Of a DNA stretch of 64,000 nt, positions 19,348 to 28,723 are shown piece by piece (the first letter of the stretch is position 1; every line of letters begins with the position of its first letter). The notes beneath the pieces are model-generated. The model worked only from the letters and a program-made list of their open reading frames with translations. It made no database searches and had not been told where the DNA came from. This DNA comes from Thermoanaerobaculia bacterium (GTDB taxonomy: Bacteria; Acidobacteriota; Thermoanaerobaculia; Multivoradales; Multivoraceae): the NCBI GenBank assembly GCA_022823665.1, contig JAJEHN010000014.1, positions 1 through 64,000 of the forward strand. Reading direction: 5' to 3'. The position numbers were made by a program, and so were the translations under genes.

Positions 19348-20670
19348 ATGAGCAGCGACTGGTTCTACAAGTTCGACACCCTGTCCCTACACGCCGGCCA
19401 GAGGCCCGACCCGGCCACGGGAGCGCGCGCCGTGCCGGTCTACAACTCGACGTCCTACGTGTTCCGGGACACGGACCACGCGGCCGGACTGTTCAACCTG
19501 GAGGAGGCGGGGCACATCTACTCGCGGATCTCCAACCCGACGGTGGCGGTGTTCGAGGAGCGAATTGCCGCGCTCGAAGGCGGCGTCGGCGCGGTGGCCA
19601 CCGCTTCCGGGCAGTCCGCGTTCCACCTGGCGGCGGCGACGATCCTCTCCGCCGGCGACCACGTCGTCTCCTCGGCGGCAATCTACGGCGGCACGCACAA
19701 CGTGCTGAACCACACGCTGCGCCGGTTCGGCATCGAGCCGACGTTCGTCGAGCCGACCGACCCTGCGAACTTCCGGCGAGCCGCCCGTCCGAACACCAAG
19801 TTGTTCTTCGGCGAGACGATCGGCAACCCGCGGATCGACGTGCTGGACATCCCCGCCGTCGCCACGATCGCCCACGAGATCGGCGTGCCGCTGCTGATCG
19901 ACAACACCTTCGGCACGCCGTTCCTGTCGAGGCCGATCGATCTGGGCGCGGACATCGTGATGCACTCGGCGACCAAGTTCATCGGCGGCCACGGCGTCAC
20001 CCTGGGCGGCGTCCTGGTCGACAGCGGCAAGTTCGACTGGGCCGCCTCCGGGCGCTTCCCGATCATGACCGAGCCCTGCCCGGGCTACCACGGCATCGCC
20101 TTCGCCGAGCACTACGGCCCGCCGGCCTTCATCCTCAAGGCAAGGCTCGAAGGACTGCGCGACTTCGGCGCCTGCCTGAACCCGCAGGCCGCCTTCTACC
20201 TGATTCAGGGACTGGAGACCCTGCCGCTCCGGGTCGCCCGCCACGTGGAGAACGCTCGGGCGGTCGCCGGGTTCCTCGAACAGCACGAGGCGGTCGAGTG
20301 GGTGAGCTACCCCGACCTGCCCAGCCACCCGCAGCACGAACTCGCCCGCAAGCTGCTGCCGAATGGCAGCGGAGCCCTTCTGACCTTCGGGATTCGTGGC
20401 GGACTCGAGGCGGGGATCGCCTTCATCGAGGGCCTGGAGTTATGGTCGCACCTCGCCAACGTCGGCGACGCGAAGAGCCTGGTCATTCACCCGGCGAGCA
20501 CGACGCACCAGCAGATGACCGCCGAAGAGCTCGCCGAGTCGGGCGTCACCCAGGAGATGGTGCGGCTGTCGGTCGGCCTCGAGGATCCCCAGGATCTCGT
20601 GGCCGATCTCGACCGGGCGCTGAAACGCTCGCAGAGGCGGGCTCAGCGGCCGCGGGCGGTGGCCTCCTGA
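19348..20670 (+). CDS. metY: O-acetylhomoserine aminocarboxypropyltransferase (sulfhydrylase)
   Basis: 440-aa Cys/Met-metabolism PLP enzyme (gamma-family). It converts O-acetylhomoserine plus sulfide to homocysteine. Motifs: FDTLSLHAGQRPDP opening, YNSTSYVF, YSRISNPTVAVFEERIAALEGG, LLIDNTFGTPFL, the PLP-Lys in MHSATKFIGGHGVTLGG, and the C-terminal VGDAKSLVIHPASTTH. Length and the long insertion after the PLP lysine favour MetY over MetB/MetC. The ATG at 19348 starts the conserved part; the upstream open frame is antisense to the homocysteine methyltransferase. A TACACT box lies only ~8 nt upstream, so a very short leader is possible. Confidence 0.93.
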   Translation: MSSDWFYKFDTLSLHAGQRPDPATGARAVPVYNSTSYVFRDTDHAAGLFNLEEAGHIYSRISNPTVAVFEERIAALEGGVGAVATASGQSAFHLAAATILSAGDHVVSSAAIYGGTHNVLNHTLRRFGIEPTFVEPTDPANFRRAARPNTKLFFGETIGNPRIDVLDIPAVATIAHEIGVPLLIDNTFGTPFLSRPIDLGADIVMHSATKFIGGHGVTLGGVLVDSGKFDWAASGRFPIMTEPCPGYHGIAFAEHYGPPAFILKARLEGLRDFGACLNPQAAFYLIQGLETLPLRVARHVENARAVAGFLEQHEAVEWVSYPDLPSHPQHELARKLLPNGSGALLTFGIRGGLEAGIAFIEGLELWSHLANVGDAKSLVIHPASTTHQQMTAEELAESGVTQEMVRLSVGLEDPQDLVADLDRALKRSQRRAQRPRAVAS

Positions 20671-20698
20671 CCCGTCCCCACAGGCCGGGCGCACGCCG

Positions 20699-21523
20699 TT
20701 GACAGAACTCGAGATCCAGGGCCGCAAGGCGTACTGCGGCACCGGCGGCTCCGCCTGGCAGGGAGGGTTGCCCCTCGCCCTGCTGCTCCACGGCGCCGGC
20801 AGCGACCACACCGTATGGGCGCTGCAGGCCCGGTCGCTGGCTCAACACGGCTGGAACGTCGCCGCGCCCGACCTGCCCGGCCACGGCGCGTCGGAGGACC
20901 TGGACACCATCAGGACGATCGCCGACTACGCCGACTGGACCGCCGACTTCGCGGCGGCCGCAGCGACACGGGCCGGCACCGAGGACATCGCGCTCGTCGG
21001 CCACTCGATGGGCGCCTGCATCGCCGTCGACGCGGCGTCCCGGCTGAACGGCCGCCTGTGCCGGTTGGCCCTGCTCGGCGCCGGCGAGACGCTCCGGGTC
21101 AACCCCGGGTTGCTAGCGGACACGCTGAAACGGCCGCTCAACGCCCATCGCTTCATCGCCGCCTTCGGGCACGGGACCGGCGCCCACTTCGGCGGCGCCG
21201 AGTCGCCCGGAATGTGGATGCTCGGATCGACGATGGCGCTGCTCGACCGTTGCCTTCCCGAAGTGCTCCACCGCGACTTCGCCGCCTGCAACGAATGGGA
21301 GGGAAGCGAGAGCGCCCCGGGCGTCACCTGCCCGACGCTCGTCGTCGTCGGCGCGAAGGACAGGATGACGCCGCCGAGGGCCGGCCGCGCGCTGGCCGAC
21401 CGCATCCGCGGCAGCGAGGGCGGCGCCGGCTTCGTGACCGTGGCGGACGCCGGCCACATGCTGATGGCTGAAGCGCCCGGCGCCGTCACCCGTTGCCTGC
21501 GGGGCTTCCTGGGCGCCCAGTGA
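20699..21523 (+). CDS. Alpha/beta-fold hydrolase
   Basis: 274-aa hydrolase: LLLHGAGSDHTVWALQARSLA (HG motif), PDLPGHGASED, nucleophile elbow VGHSMGACIA, catalytic Asp in VVVGAKDRMTPP and His in DAGHMLMAEAP. It starts with TTG at 20699, 28 nt after metY, and may be co-transcribed with it. Proteins next to metY/metX are often homoserine acyltransferases, but this one is too short and lacks the MetX motifs, so it is left as a general esterase or lyase-like hydrolase. Confidence 0.84.
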   Translation: MTELEIQGRKAYCGTGGSAWQGGLPLALLLHGAGSDHTVWALQARSLAQHGWNVAAPDLPGHGASEDLDTIRTIADYADWTADFAAAAATRAGTEDIALVGHSMGACIAVDAASRLNGRLCRLALLGAGETLRVNPGLLADTLKRPLNAHRFIAAFGHGTGAHFGGAESPGMWMLGSTMALLDRCLPEVLHRDFAACNEWEGSESAPGVTCPTLVVVGAKDRMTPPRAGRALADRIRGSEGGAGFVTVADAGHMLMAEAPGAVTRCLRGFLGAQ

Positions 21524-21524
21524 C

Positions 21525-23738
21525 CTACTCGGCTTCGGCCAGGCTCTCCGCGAGACGCATCAGGGTCACCGCTTCGCGGCGGTAACCGAACCGGTCGTCG
21601 CCGGTGTTCGCCTCGGCGAGCCCGATCGCGTCGGCCCAGGTCCAGTCGCCAGTGTAGGCGCCATTTCGCAGGAGCTGACCGAACCCGGCGACCGCGGCGG
21701 CGAACCGCTGATCGGCGCCGGCCTCGCCCACTTCGCGAGCGATCGGCAGTTCGACGAGTTCGCTGGTGTCCCGGCCTGGCTCCTTGTAGCGCAGCCGCAG
21801 GAAGGCGAGCTCCCGGGACCCTGTCGGGCTTTCGGCGGTCCCCGGCGGCTCGGCCGCGCGACCGGCATAGCGCAGGGCGTCGTGCAACACGGCAGGCGAC
21901 CCCACAGGCGTCACCTCGTAGATCGCCGTGACCGCGTGTCCGGCGCCGATCTCGCCTGCATCGACCCGGTCGTTGTTGAAGTCCTCGCGTCTCAGCGCCC
22001 GGGTCTCGTAGCCGATCAGGCGGTACTCGGCCACCGTGGCCGGATTGAACTCGACCTGGATCTTCACGTCGTTCGCGATCGGGAACAGGGTGCCCACAAG
22101 CTGGTCGACGAGGACCTTCTGCGCCTCCGCGAGCGTGTCGATGTAGGCCGCTTGGCCGTTGCCGTTCTGGGCCAGCGCCTGCATCGTCGCATCGTCCAGG
22201 TTGCCGCGGCCGAAGCCCAACACCGAAAGGTAGACGCCGCTCTCGCGCTGGCGGGCGATGAAGCTCTCGAGCTGCTCGGGGTCGGAGATGCCGACGTTGA
22301 AGTCGCCGTCCGTGGCGAGAACGACGCGCGTGACCTCGCCTTCCGCCGCCATGTCCCGGGCAACCCGGTAGGCCAGCTGGATTCCTGCCGCCCCGGCGGT
22401 CGAACCACCCGCGTGGAGTCGGTCGAGCGCCGCCAGAATCGCGCCGCGATCGGCGGCGGGGGTCGGGTCCAGCACGCGGCCCGCGCTGCCGGCGTAGGCG
22501 ACGATCGCCACCTCGTCGGCCGGATCGAGCTGGCCGACCATCAGGCGGAACGACTGCACGAGCAGGGGCAGCTTGTTCGGCCTGTCCATCGAACCCGACG
22601 TGTCGACCAGGAAGACGAGGTTGAGCGGCGGGCGGCCGTCCGTCGCCGGCTGCCGGCCCTGGATGCCGATGTGCATCAGCAGGGTGTCCGGGTTCCACGG
22701 CGTTCCGGAGACCGTGACCGTCGGCCGGAACGGCGCGCCGGACCCCTCGGGCGGCGCATAGGCGTACGGGAAGTAGTTGATCAGTTCTTCGATTCGTACC
22801 GATTCGGGCGCCGGCAGGTAGCCGTTCGTCAGGGAGGAACGGACGACCGGGTAGCTGGCCGTGTCGACGTCGATCGAGAAGGTCGAAACCGGCTCTTCGC
22901 TCGTGACTCTGACCGGACTGGCGTCTTCGTTGGCGAAGGCTTCCGTGTTGGGCCGCCGGGGACCCGGAACGTCGTGGGCCCAGGCCGCAACGTGAGCCTC
23001 CGCAACGGAACGAACGCTCTGCCTCAACTCCGCGGGGTCGGGCGAGAATTCCGCGACGAGGCGGGGTGAAGGCGGTACCGCTGCCGGGGGCGGAGGCGGC
23101 TCGGAAGCGACCACCAGTTCACCCTCGCGGGCTACGGCGGTGTCGGCGGCCCCGTTGTCCGGGCCAGGCACGCTCTCCAGTTGAACCCTCAGGATCTCCC
23201 TCTGTCTCTCCAACTCGGCGAACCTCGCGTCGAAAGACGCCGGGTCAGTCCTCCTTGGGGCAATGGGGAAAGTCGGTTGCTGAGCCGGGATCGGCGCTTC
23301 CGGAAGCTCGAGCTGGTCAGTGGTATCGGCCTGAGCTTCCTCGGCCGGCGCAGGTGTCGGGCGTTCCGCTTCAGGTGCGCTCACGGGTGGGGCCACGGGC
23401 TCCGGCAGAACGCCGGCATCGGCGACGACCACCGGCGGTCGCGGCGGCGCGTCCCGTAGCACCGTCACCAGGAGCGCGGCAAAGGCGACGGCAGCCAGGA
23501 CGCCGGTGGCAGCCAGGACAGGTCGAGAAGTCAGCCCGTTCAGCATGTGTCGTACTCCCTGTCGGATGCCCGCCCAGGTATTGGGGCGGTCGTCCGTACG
23601 ACGGCGCTCGGCCTCGGAAACTTGGCTCCGGTCGAAGAGCTCCTGCGCGCGGGCCAGATTCCCCTTCCGCCTCTCGGTATCCGGCGCCGGCGTCGCGCGC
23701 TCGAATGCGCGTTTCAGATCGTCAAGCGGATCGGTCAT
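21525..23738 (-). CDS. VWA-domain membrane protein (YfbK-like), coupled to an ECF sigma factor
   Basis: 737-aa protein. The first ~80 residues are a cytosolic charged segment (MTDPLDDLKRAFERATPAP...), followed by a single transmembrane helix (VLAATGVLAAVAFAALLVTVL) and a Pro/Ala-rich linker. Then come a vWF-N-like region (STFSIDVDTASYPVVR), a VWA domain with MIDAS motif DTSGS in LNLVFLVDTSGSMD, and a C-terminal DUF3520-type domain. The ATG at 23738 overlaps the sigma factor stop (ATGA), indicating tight coupling. The topology (cytosolic N-terminus, one TM, periplasmic VWA) suits an anti-sigma-like sensor, but no ZAS zinc motif is seen. Confidence 0.88.
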   Translation of the reverse strand: MTDPLDDLKRAFERATPAPDTERRKGNLARAQELFDRSQVSEAERRRTDDRPNTWAGIRQGVRHMLNGLTSRPVLAATGVLAAVAFAALLVTVLRDAPPRPPVVVADAGVLPEPVAPPVSAPEAERPTPAPAEEAQADTTDQLELPEAPIPAQQPTFPIAPRRTDPASFDARFAELERQREILRVQLESVPGPDNGAADTAVAREGELVVASEPPPPPAAVPPSPRLVAEFSPDPAELRQSVRSVAEAHVAAWAHDVPGPRRPNTEAFANEDASPVRVTSEEPVSTFSIDVDTASYPVVRSSLTNGYLPAPESVRIEELINYFPYAYAPPEGSGAPFRPTVTVSGTPWNPDTLLMHIGIQGRQPATDGRPPLNLVFLVDTSGSMDRPNKLPLLVQSFRLMVGQLDPADEVAIVAYAGSAGRVLDPTPAADRGAILAALDRLHAGGSTAGAAGIQLAYRVARDMAAEGEVTRVVLATDGDFNVGISDPEQLESFIARQRESGVYLSVLGFGRGNLDDATMQALAQNGNGQAAYIDTLAEAQKVLVDQLVGTLFPIANDVKIQVEFNPATVAEYRLIGYETRALRREDFNNDRVDAGEIGAGHAVTAIYEVTPVGSPAVLHDALRYAGRAAEPPGTAESPTGSRELAFLRLRYKEPGRDTSELVELPIAREVGEAGADQRFAAAVAGFGQLLRNGAYTGDWTWADAIGLAEANTGDDRFGYRREAVTLMRLAESLAEAE

Positions 23739-24352
23739 CGTCCTGTTTCCTCTTGCCACATGGCTCGCAACCGTCTGCGAACCTCGGAAAGTCGCCAACT
23801 CACGGTGCCTTCGGAGATTCCGAGCACCGCGGCGGCTTCTGCATGGGTCATCTCGCCATCGACCGTCAGCGCGACGGTGTCTCGGAGGTCGCCGGGCAGC
23901 TCACTCATCGAGCGCCGCAGCCAATCCAGACTCGCCGCTGTGTCTGTTGCCGCCGCACGACGGTTCACTTCCCAGTCACCCCAACCCCCCGCGGCCCTGG
24001 TCCGGCTCGCGGTCCGTCGACGCCGGTCATGCGCCGCGTTCACGGCGATCCGGTAGAGCCAGGTCGTCACCCGGGCCTGCCCTCGAAAACTCCTCAGCTT
24101 CCCCGGCAAGGCGAGACAGATGTCCTGCGTCAGATCCTCCGCCTCCTCCCTCCGGCCAGTGAGCCGGAAGCAGAGCCGGAAAATCCGGTCGTAGTAAAGG
24201 TCGAGAAGCTCCGCGAACGCTTCGCGATCTCCTTCCGCAGCAGCCTGCGCCAAGTCGCCGTCGGCCCGTGGCACGCCACTCACACTAGAGCACCCCCCCG
24301 CGGAACTCCATTCGGGTCTGACGACCGCCTGTACAGCCTCTGCCATCCTCAC
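23735..24352 (-). CDS. ECF-type RNA polymerase sigma factor
   Basis: Up to 205 aa. Sigma-70 region 2: REAFAELLDLYYDRIFRLCFRLTGRREEAEDLTQDICLAL with FRGQARVTTWLYRIAVNAAHDRRRR. Region 4: LPGDLRDTVALTVDGEMTHAEAAAVLGISEGTVSWRLSEVRRRLRAMW. The start is uncertain: a GTG at about 24280 would remove 24 poorly conserved residues. It overlaps the downstream VWA-protein gene by 4 nt. No third domain. Likely directs an envelope response together with its partner. Confidence 0.9.
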   Translation of the reverse strand: MRMAEAVQAVVRPEWSSAGGCSSVSGVPRADGDLAQAAAEGDREAFAELLDLYYDRIFRLCFRLTGRREEAEDLTQDICLALPGKLRSFRGQARVTTWLYRIAVNAAHDRRRRTASRTRAAGGWGDWEVNRRAAATDTAASLDWLRRSMSELPGDLRDTVALTVDGEMTHAEAAAVLGISEGTVSWRLSEVRRRLRAMWQEETGR

Positions 24353-24445
24353 TCATCGGTATGACGCACGAGACGGGTCGATCCTTGGCGCCTTCGCAGA
24401 ATCCGACCCTGCTATCTTCCCCGCCACCAAAGCGGGAGACCTGTC

Positions 24446-25333
24446 ATGCACCTGTCGATGCACAACTGGATGCGCGCCGAGCCGCTGGAGAAGACGCTCG
24501 CGCGGCTCAGAGAGTTCGGCTACGAGTCGCTCGAGATCAGCGGCGAGCCCGAGCTCTACGACACGGCGGAGGTGCGCGAACTGCTCCGGCAGTACGGCAT
24601 CCGCTGCTGGGGCTCCGTCACCCTGATGATGGACGGCCGCAGCCTGATCGCGAAGGACGAGGCCGAGCGCGCGAGCTCCGTCCAGTACGTCAAGGACTGC
24701 GTCACGTTGGTCAAGGAACTCGACGGCCACGAACTGTCCGTCGTGCCGGGCACGGTGGGCAAGGTCGACCCGGACTCGACGCCGGAGAACGAGTGGCGTT
24801 GGGCGGTCGAGAGCATGCAGGAGATCTACGCGCACTCTCAGGCCGCGGGCGTCCTGCTGGCGATCGAGCCGATCAACCGATTCGAGACCTACTTCATCAA
24901 CCGCGGCGCGCAGGCGCTGGCGCTCGCCGAAGCGACCGGGCCTGACTGCGGCGTGTGCCTGGACGCCTTCCACATGAACATGGAGGATCGCGATCTGCTC
25001 GGTTCCATCCGCCAGGCCAGCAGCCGACTCGTCGACTTCCACGTCGCCGACAGCAACCGGATGGCGGCCGGCATGGGGGCCCTGGACTGGGCGGCGATCG
25101 TCGGGACGCTACGCGAGGTCGGCTACGACGGCGCCCTGACCGTCGAGTTCGTGGCCTCCATCGACCGCACGCCGGCCAACCGGCACCCGAACGCGGTCGA
25201 GACGGAACCCACCGACATCACGCCGGAACAGAAGAAGTTCATCGAGGACCACGGCAGCAACCTGCTGAGCGACGAGTTCTACACGATGCTCACGCGGCGC
25301 TCGGCGGAAGAGCTGCTGCCGCTCATCCGCTGA
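24446..25333 (+). CDS. Sugar phosphate isomerase/epimerase (D-psicose/tagatose 3-epimerase-like)
   Basis: 295-aa xylose-isomerase-like TIM barrel (AP_endonuc_2 family). Metal/substrate residues are visible in the order expected for ketose 3-epimerases: Glu in LLAIEPINRFETYF, Asp/His in CLDAFHMNMED, His in VDFHVADSNR with GMGALDW, and Glu in ALTVEFVASID. Length fits the ~290-aa epimerases. GGAG lies ~9 nt before the ATG and a TATCTT box about 30 nt upstream. The exact ketose is unknown. Followed after 23 nt by a VOC protein, probably in one operon. Confidence 0.87.
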   Translation: MHLSMHNWMRAEPLEKTLARLREFGYESLEISGEPELYDTAEVRELLRQYGIRCWGSVTLMMDGRSLIAKDEAERASSVQYVKDCVTLVKELDGHELSVVPGTVGKVDPDSTPENEWRWAVESMQEIYAHSQAAGVLLAIEPINRFETYFINRGAQALALAEATGPDCGVCLDAFHMNMEDRDLLGSIRQASSRLVDFHVADSNRMAAGMGALDWAAIVGTLREVGYDGALTVEFVASIDRTPANRHPNAVETEPTDITPEQKKFIEDHGSNLLSDEFYTMLTRRSAEELLPLIR

Positions 25334-25356
25334 CTCCGGCATCGCGGGAGGACGAC

Positions 25357-25851
25357 ATGGCGAACGTGCTGCAAATCCAACACGCGACGGTCGTCGTCGA
25401 CGACCTGGAGAAGGCCTGCGCCTTCTACGAGCACGAACTCGGGCTCGAGCCGCTGCCGACCTTCAACCTCGACTTTCCCGCCCAGTTCTTCAAGATCAAC
25501 GAGGAGCAACAGCTTCACGTCACGGAGTGGGAAGACCAGGCGTCCTTCCGCGGCCACCTCTGCCTGCAGGTGGACGACTTCGACTCGATCTTCTTCCGGA
25601 TGCGCGAGCTGGGCGCGATCGACACCTCACCCTGGGGAAAGGTGCGGCGCCTGCCCGACGGCGCGATGCAGATGTTCATCCGCGACCCGGCGGGCAACCT
25701 GATCGAGATCTCCTGCCCGAGCGACGTCGCCATCGACCAAGCGATCTTCAGGGACGACCTGGTCGACGCCGAGGGCCGGGTCTACGAGTCCAAGCGGGAC
25801 GACCCGCGCGGGCTGCACACCGAGGACGCGACGCTCTACCACGGACGGTAG
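25357..25851 (+). CDS. VOC/glyoxalase-family protein
   Basis: 164-aa vicinal-oxygen-chelate fold protein: IQHATVVVDDLEKACAFYEHELGLEPLPTF (first beta-alpha-beta-beta-beta module with His), QQLHVTEWED, FRGHLCLQVDDFDSIFFRMRELG and FIRDPAGNLIEISCP (metal-binding Glu). It could be a lyase, dioxygenase or epimerase; the reaction cannot be assigned. GGGAGGAC precedes the ATG. Co-oriented with the sugar epimerase gene, which suggests a shared carbohydrate-related role. Confidence 0.85.
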   Translation: MANVLQIQHATVVVDDLEKACAFYEHELGLEPLPTFNLDFPAQFFKINEEQQLHVTEWEDQASFRGHLCLQVDDFDSIFFRMRELGAIDTSPWGKVRRLPDGAMQMFIRDPAGNLIEISCPSDVAIDQAIFRDDLVDAEGRVYESKRDDPRGLHTEDATLYHGR

Positions 25852-25896
25852 TCGTTCGCCGCGGCCAGCGGCGCAGGCCCTGGGTCTCGGAGCCTC

Positions 25897-28671
25897 CTAG
25901 AACTGAAGCCCGAAGCGGATCATGACCCGCCGCGGGAAGAGGTAGCCGCTCGGAACGTACTCCTCGTCCGCGGGCACCCGAAGAGTCTCCCACCAGTCCC
26001 AGGTGTCCTCGTTGAAGACGTTGAGCACCTGGAGGTCCAGCTTGAGCTGGACCTGGCCGACCTCGAAGCGGCGGCCGAACGAGACATCGAAGTTGTTCTG
26101 GTCCGGCAACCGCGTGTCGTCACTGGCCGGAACAGCGATCACCGTCGTGCCGCCCTGAGCGAGCGGCGCCGCCGAACCCCGGCCGCCGATCGCCAGTTGG
26201 CGATTGTACGGCTTGCCCGTCATGTGGCTGTAGGTCGCAGTGCCGATCATCTTCCACGGCAACTCGAAGCTGCCCTGAAACTGCAGGACGTGCTCGCGGT
26301 CGTTCTGAAGCGCCTGGTCGGCGTTGATCCAGTTGTTCGGGTCGCGGCCGCCGGTCGAGGCGTAGAACGGGTTGCCCTGGGACTGCGTCAACGGCCGCGG
26401 AATGAAGCCGGTCGAGTTGGACCAGGTGTAGGACGACTGCAGGCTCCAGCCATCGCTGTAGCGCCTGTTCAGCGTCAGCACCACACCCTCGTAGTCCTGG
26501 TTGTAGGTGATTCCCGGAGGCGCCTTCGAGCCGTCGCCCGGCCGGTTGCCCTTGCGGGTCGTCGGCTGCTCGAGGATGCTGTACAACTGCTCCGTCTCGC
26601 CCGAGAACGGGTTCGTCCACGGCACTTCCTCATAGACGCCGTCGTTCAGGATCTCCCAGCCGATCAGGTTCTTCGCTTCCTTGAAGACGCCCTGAATGCC
26701 AAGGGTGAAGTTGTCCCCCAGCCGACGCTCCCAGCCCAGCGTGAGCTGGTCCGTTTCCGGTGCTTTCAGATCGGGATGGAACAGGTTGCCGTGGTACTCG
26801 AAGGTGTTGTACTGCGTCCACGGACCGTCAAGCGTAGGCCCGTACTCATAGTAGTAAACCGGCGGATTCGGAGGCGGCGCATACCAGTTGCCGGTCACGT
26901 CCGCGTCGAAGAACTTGCCGTAGAAGGCGCGCACGACCTGGCGGTCGCCGATCTGGTAGGCCATGCCGAGCCGCGGGGAAACCAGATTCCAGTCGACGAC
27001 ATCGCTGACTCCGGGGATGATCTCGGAAGTCGGGCTCCAGTCCTGGTTCAGCACTGCGTAGTCGGGAATGTCGCCGTTGTGCTTGTCGTAGCGCACGCCG
27101 ACGTTGAAGGTCAGGTTCGAGTTCACCTGCCAGGAGTCGTCGACGAAGGCCGAGACGACCGCCGTCTCGGCGCCGTAGTAGAACGGCCGGGCGGTGACCC
27201 GGTAGTAGTACGGGTAGCCCGGGTAGTACTCGTAGCGGTAGAAGTAGACGCCGTCCGGGCCGCCGCCGGTCCGGGTATCGCCGTGTCCCGTGCCGTAGGA
27301 GATCCCGAACTTGAAGTCGTGGTCGCCGCCCAGGAGGTCGTCGGCGTGGTGGGACAGCTTGACGTCCAACTGGTCCCGGCCGAGCAGCCAGATGTACGTG
27401 TAGCCGGGGCTGCCGCTGGACTGAGGCGGACCGCCGTCCGCCGGGGAGTAGTCGGTGTACGGCGCGGCGGTACTGCCCGTTGCCGAGAGCAGGTTGTCGT
27501 CGCTGCTGTAGCCGGTGTAGAGGACCTCGAGGTAGTCGTTCGGGGTCAGGACCGACTGGAACTGGAGGCCCCAGGCCGGGTTGTTGCCGAACTCGGTCTG
27601 GATGGCGTCCGGCGTCGTGTTCGGCGCCGCGAAGACGAAGTCGTAGTCCTCGTAGTGGTACTTCGCCTCCATCAGGTTGCTGTCGTTGAACGCCGCGTTG
27701 AACTTGATGTCGGAGCGCACCGTCGGGTAGGCGGTCGGGAAGGACGGATCGACCCCCGGCTCGGCGTAGGCGTCCTCCGTCGACTGAATCGAAGCGAAGA
27801 ACCAGGCCCTGTCCCGTGCCAGTGGACCGCCGAGAGTGCCCGTGAGGTCGTCGAACTCCTCGCGATGGAACGCCAGGCCGTCGATCTCGGCGTTCTCCTC
27901 CGTCAGACCCTCGTTCATGTGGTACCAGTCGACGGTGCCGTGGAACTCGTTCGTCCCGGACTTGGTCACGATGTTGATCGCGGCCCCCGACATGTTGCCG
28001 TACTCCGCCGGAGCGCCGATTCCCAGCACCTGCACCTCCTCGATGATCGCCGGGTTCGTCCACCAGAACGCGCGACCGGTGTCCGAGGACGTCGTGTCCA
28101 GACCGTCGATGCGCCAGGAGTTCGAAGCCACGCTCGAACCGAAGGCGGTCAGCGAGGTGCTGCCCTCGGAGGCCTGGCTGATGCCGGGCGACACCGCGAC
28201 CAGATCCCAGAAGTTCCGGTCGGTCGGCAGATCCTCGATGAAGTCCGCCGTGAAGCTCGTGCTCACGCTGGAACTCGTCACGTCGAGGATCGGCGACGCG
28301 GTCACCGTGACCTCCTCTTCCACGGCCTCCAGACCGAGTTCGATCTCCAGGTTGACGGTCGCTGCGATGCTGACGCGCACGCCCTCGACCCGGTGATCCT
28401 GGAAGCCGTCGAGGGCCGCGGTCACGACGTAGTCGTCGACCTGGAGCGACGAAATGACGAAGCTGCCGCCGACGCCGGTGATCGTGGTCCGCGAGATGCC
28501 GCGGTCTTCGATCGTTGCCGTCACCGTGACGCCGGGCAGGCCTTCGCCGTTGGCGTCCCGGACCTGGCCGCGGATGTCGCCCGTGGTCTGGGCGGCGGCG
28601 GAAGCCGCGACCGTCAGCGCCAAGGCAGAGGTCGTCAGGATGCGGAGGGCTCGTTCGCTGGGTGACGTCAT
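25897..28671 (-). CDS. TonB-dependent receptor with carboxypeptidase-regulatory domain
   Basis: 924-aa outer-membrane protein. Signal peptide (hydrophobic ALALTVAASAAAQ), then a carboxypeptidase-regulatory-like beta-sandwich (GDIRGQVRDANGEGLPGVTVTA), a plug domain (DLPTDRNFWDLVAVSPGI, WRIDGLDTT, GNMSGAAINIVTKSGTNEFHG) and a C-terminal barrel rich in Tyr/Trp/Asn that ends in aromatic FGLQF. This is the Oar-like arrangement abundant in Acidobacteriota. It lies 52 nt downstream of the SLC13 permease on the same strand, so it may import the same substrate across the outer membrane. The ligand is unknown. Confidence 0.92.
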   Translation of the reverse strand: MTSPSERALRILTTSALALTVAASAAAQTTGDIRGQVRDANGEGLPGVTVTATIEDRGISRTTITGVGGSFVISSLQVDDYVVTAALDGFQDHRVEGVRVSIAATVNLEIELGLEAVEEEVTVTASPILDVTSSSVSTSFTADFIEDLPTDRNFWDLVAVSPGISQASEGSTSLTAFGSSVASNSWRIDGLDTTSSDTGRAFWWTNPAIIEEVQVLGIGAPAEYGNMSGAAINIVTKSGTNEFHGTVDWYHMNEGLTEENAEIDGLAFHREEFDDLTGTLGGPLARDRAWFFASIQSTEDAYAEPGVDPSFPTAYPTVRSDIKFNAAFNDSNLMEAKYHYEDYDFVFAAPNTTPDAIQTEFGNNPAWGLQFQSVLTPNDYLEVLYTGYSSDDNLLSATGSTAAPYTDYSPADGGPPQSSGSPGYTYIWLLGRDQLDVKLSHHADDLLGGDHDFKFGISYGTGHGDTRTGGGPDGVYFYRYEYYPGYPYYYRVTARPFYYGAETAVVSAFVDDSWQVNSNLTFNVGVRYDKHNGDIPDYAVLNQDWSPTSEIIPGVSDVVDWNLVSPRLGMAYQIGDRQVVRAFYGKFFDADVTGNWYAPPPNPPVYYYEYGPTLDGPWTQYNTFEYHGNLFHPDLKAPETDQLTLGWERRLGDNFTLGIQGVFKEAKNLIGWEILNDGVYEEVPWTNPFSGETEQLYSILEQPTTRKGNRPGDGSKAPPGITYNQDYEGVVLTLNRRYSDGWSLQSSYTWSNSTGFIPRPLTQSQGNPFYASTGGRDPNNWINADQALQNDREHVLQFQGSFELPWKMIGTATYSHMTGKPYNRQLAIGGRGSAAPLAQGGTTVIAVPASDDTRLPDQNNFDVSFGRRFEVGQVQLKLDLQVLNVFNEDTWDWWETLRVPADEEYVPSGYLFPRRVMIRFGLQF

Positions 28672-28723
28672 GGGGGATCTCCCGAAGGTCCGTCGAGTTG
28701 AAGGAGCAGGAAGAAGATACTAC

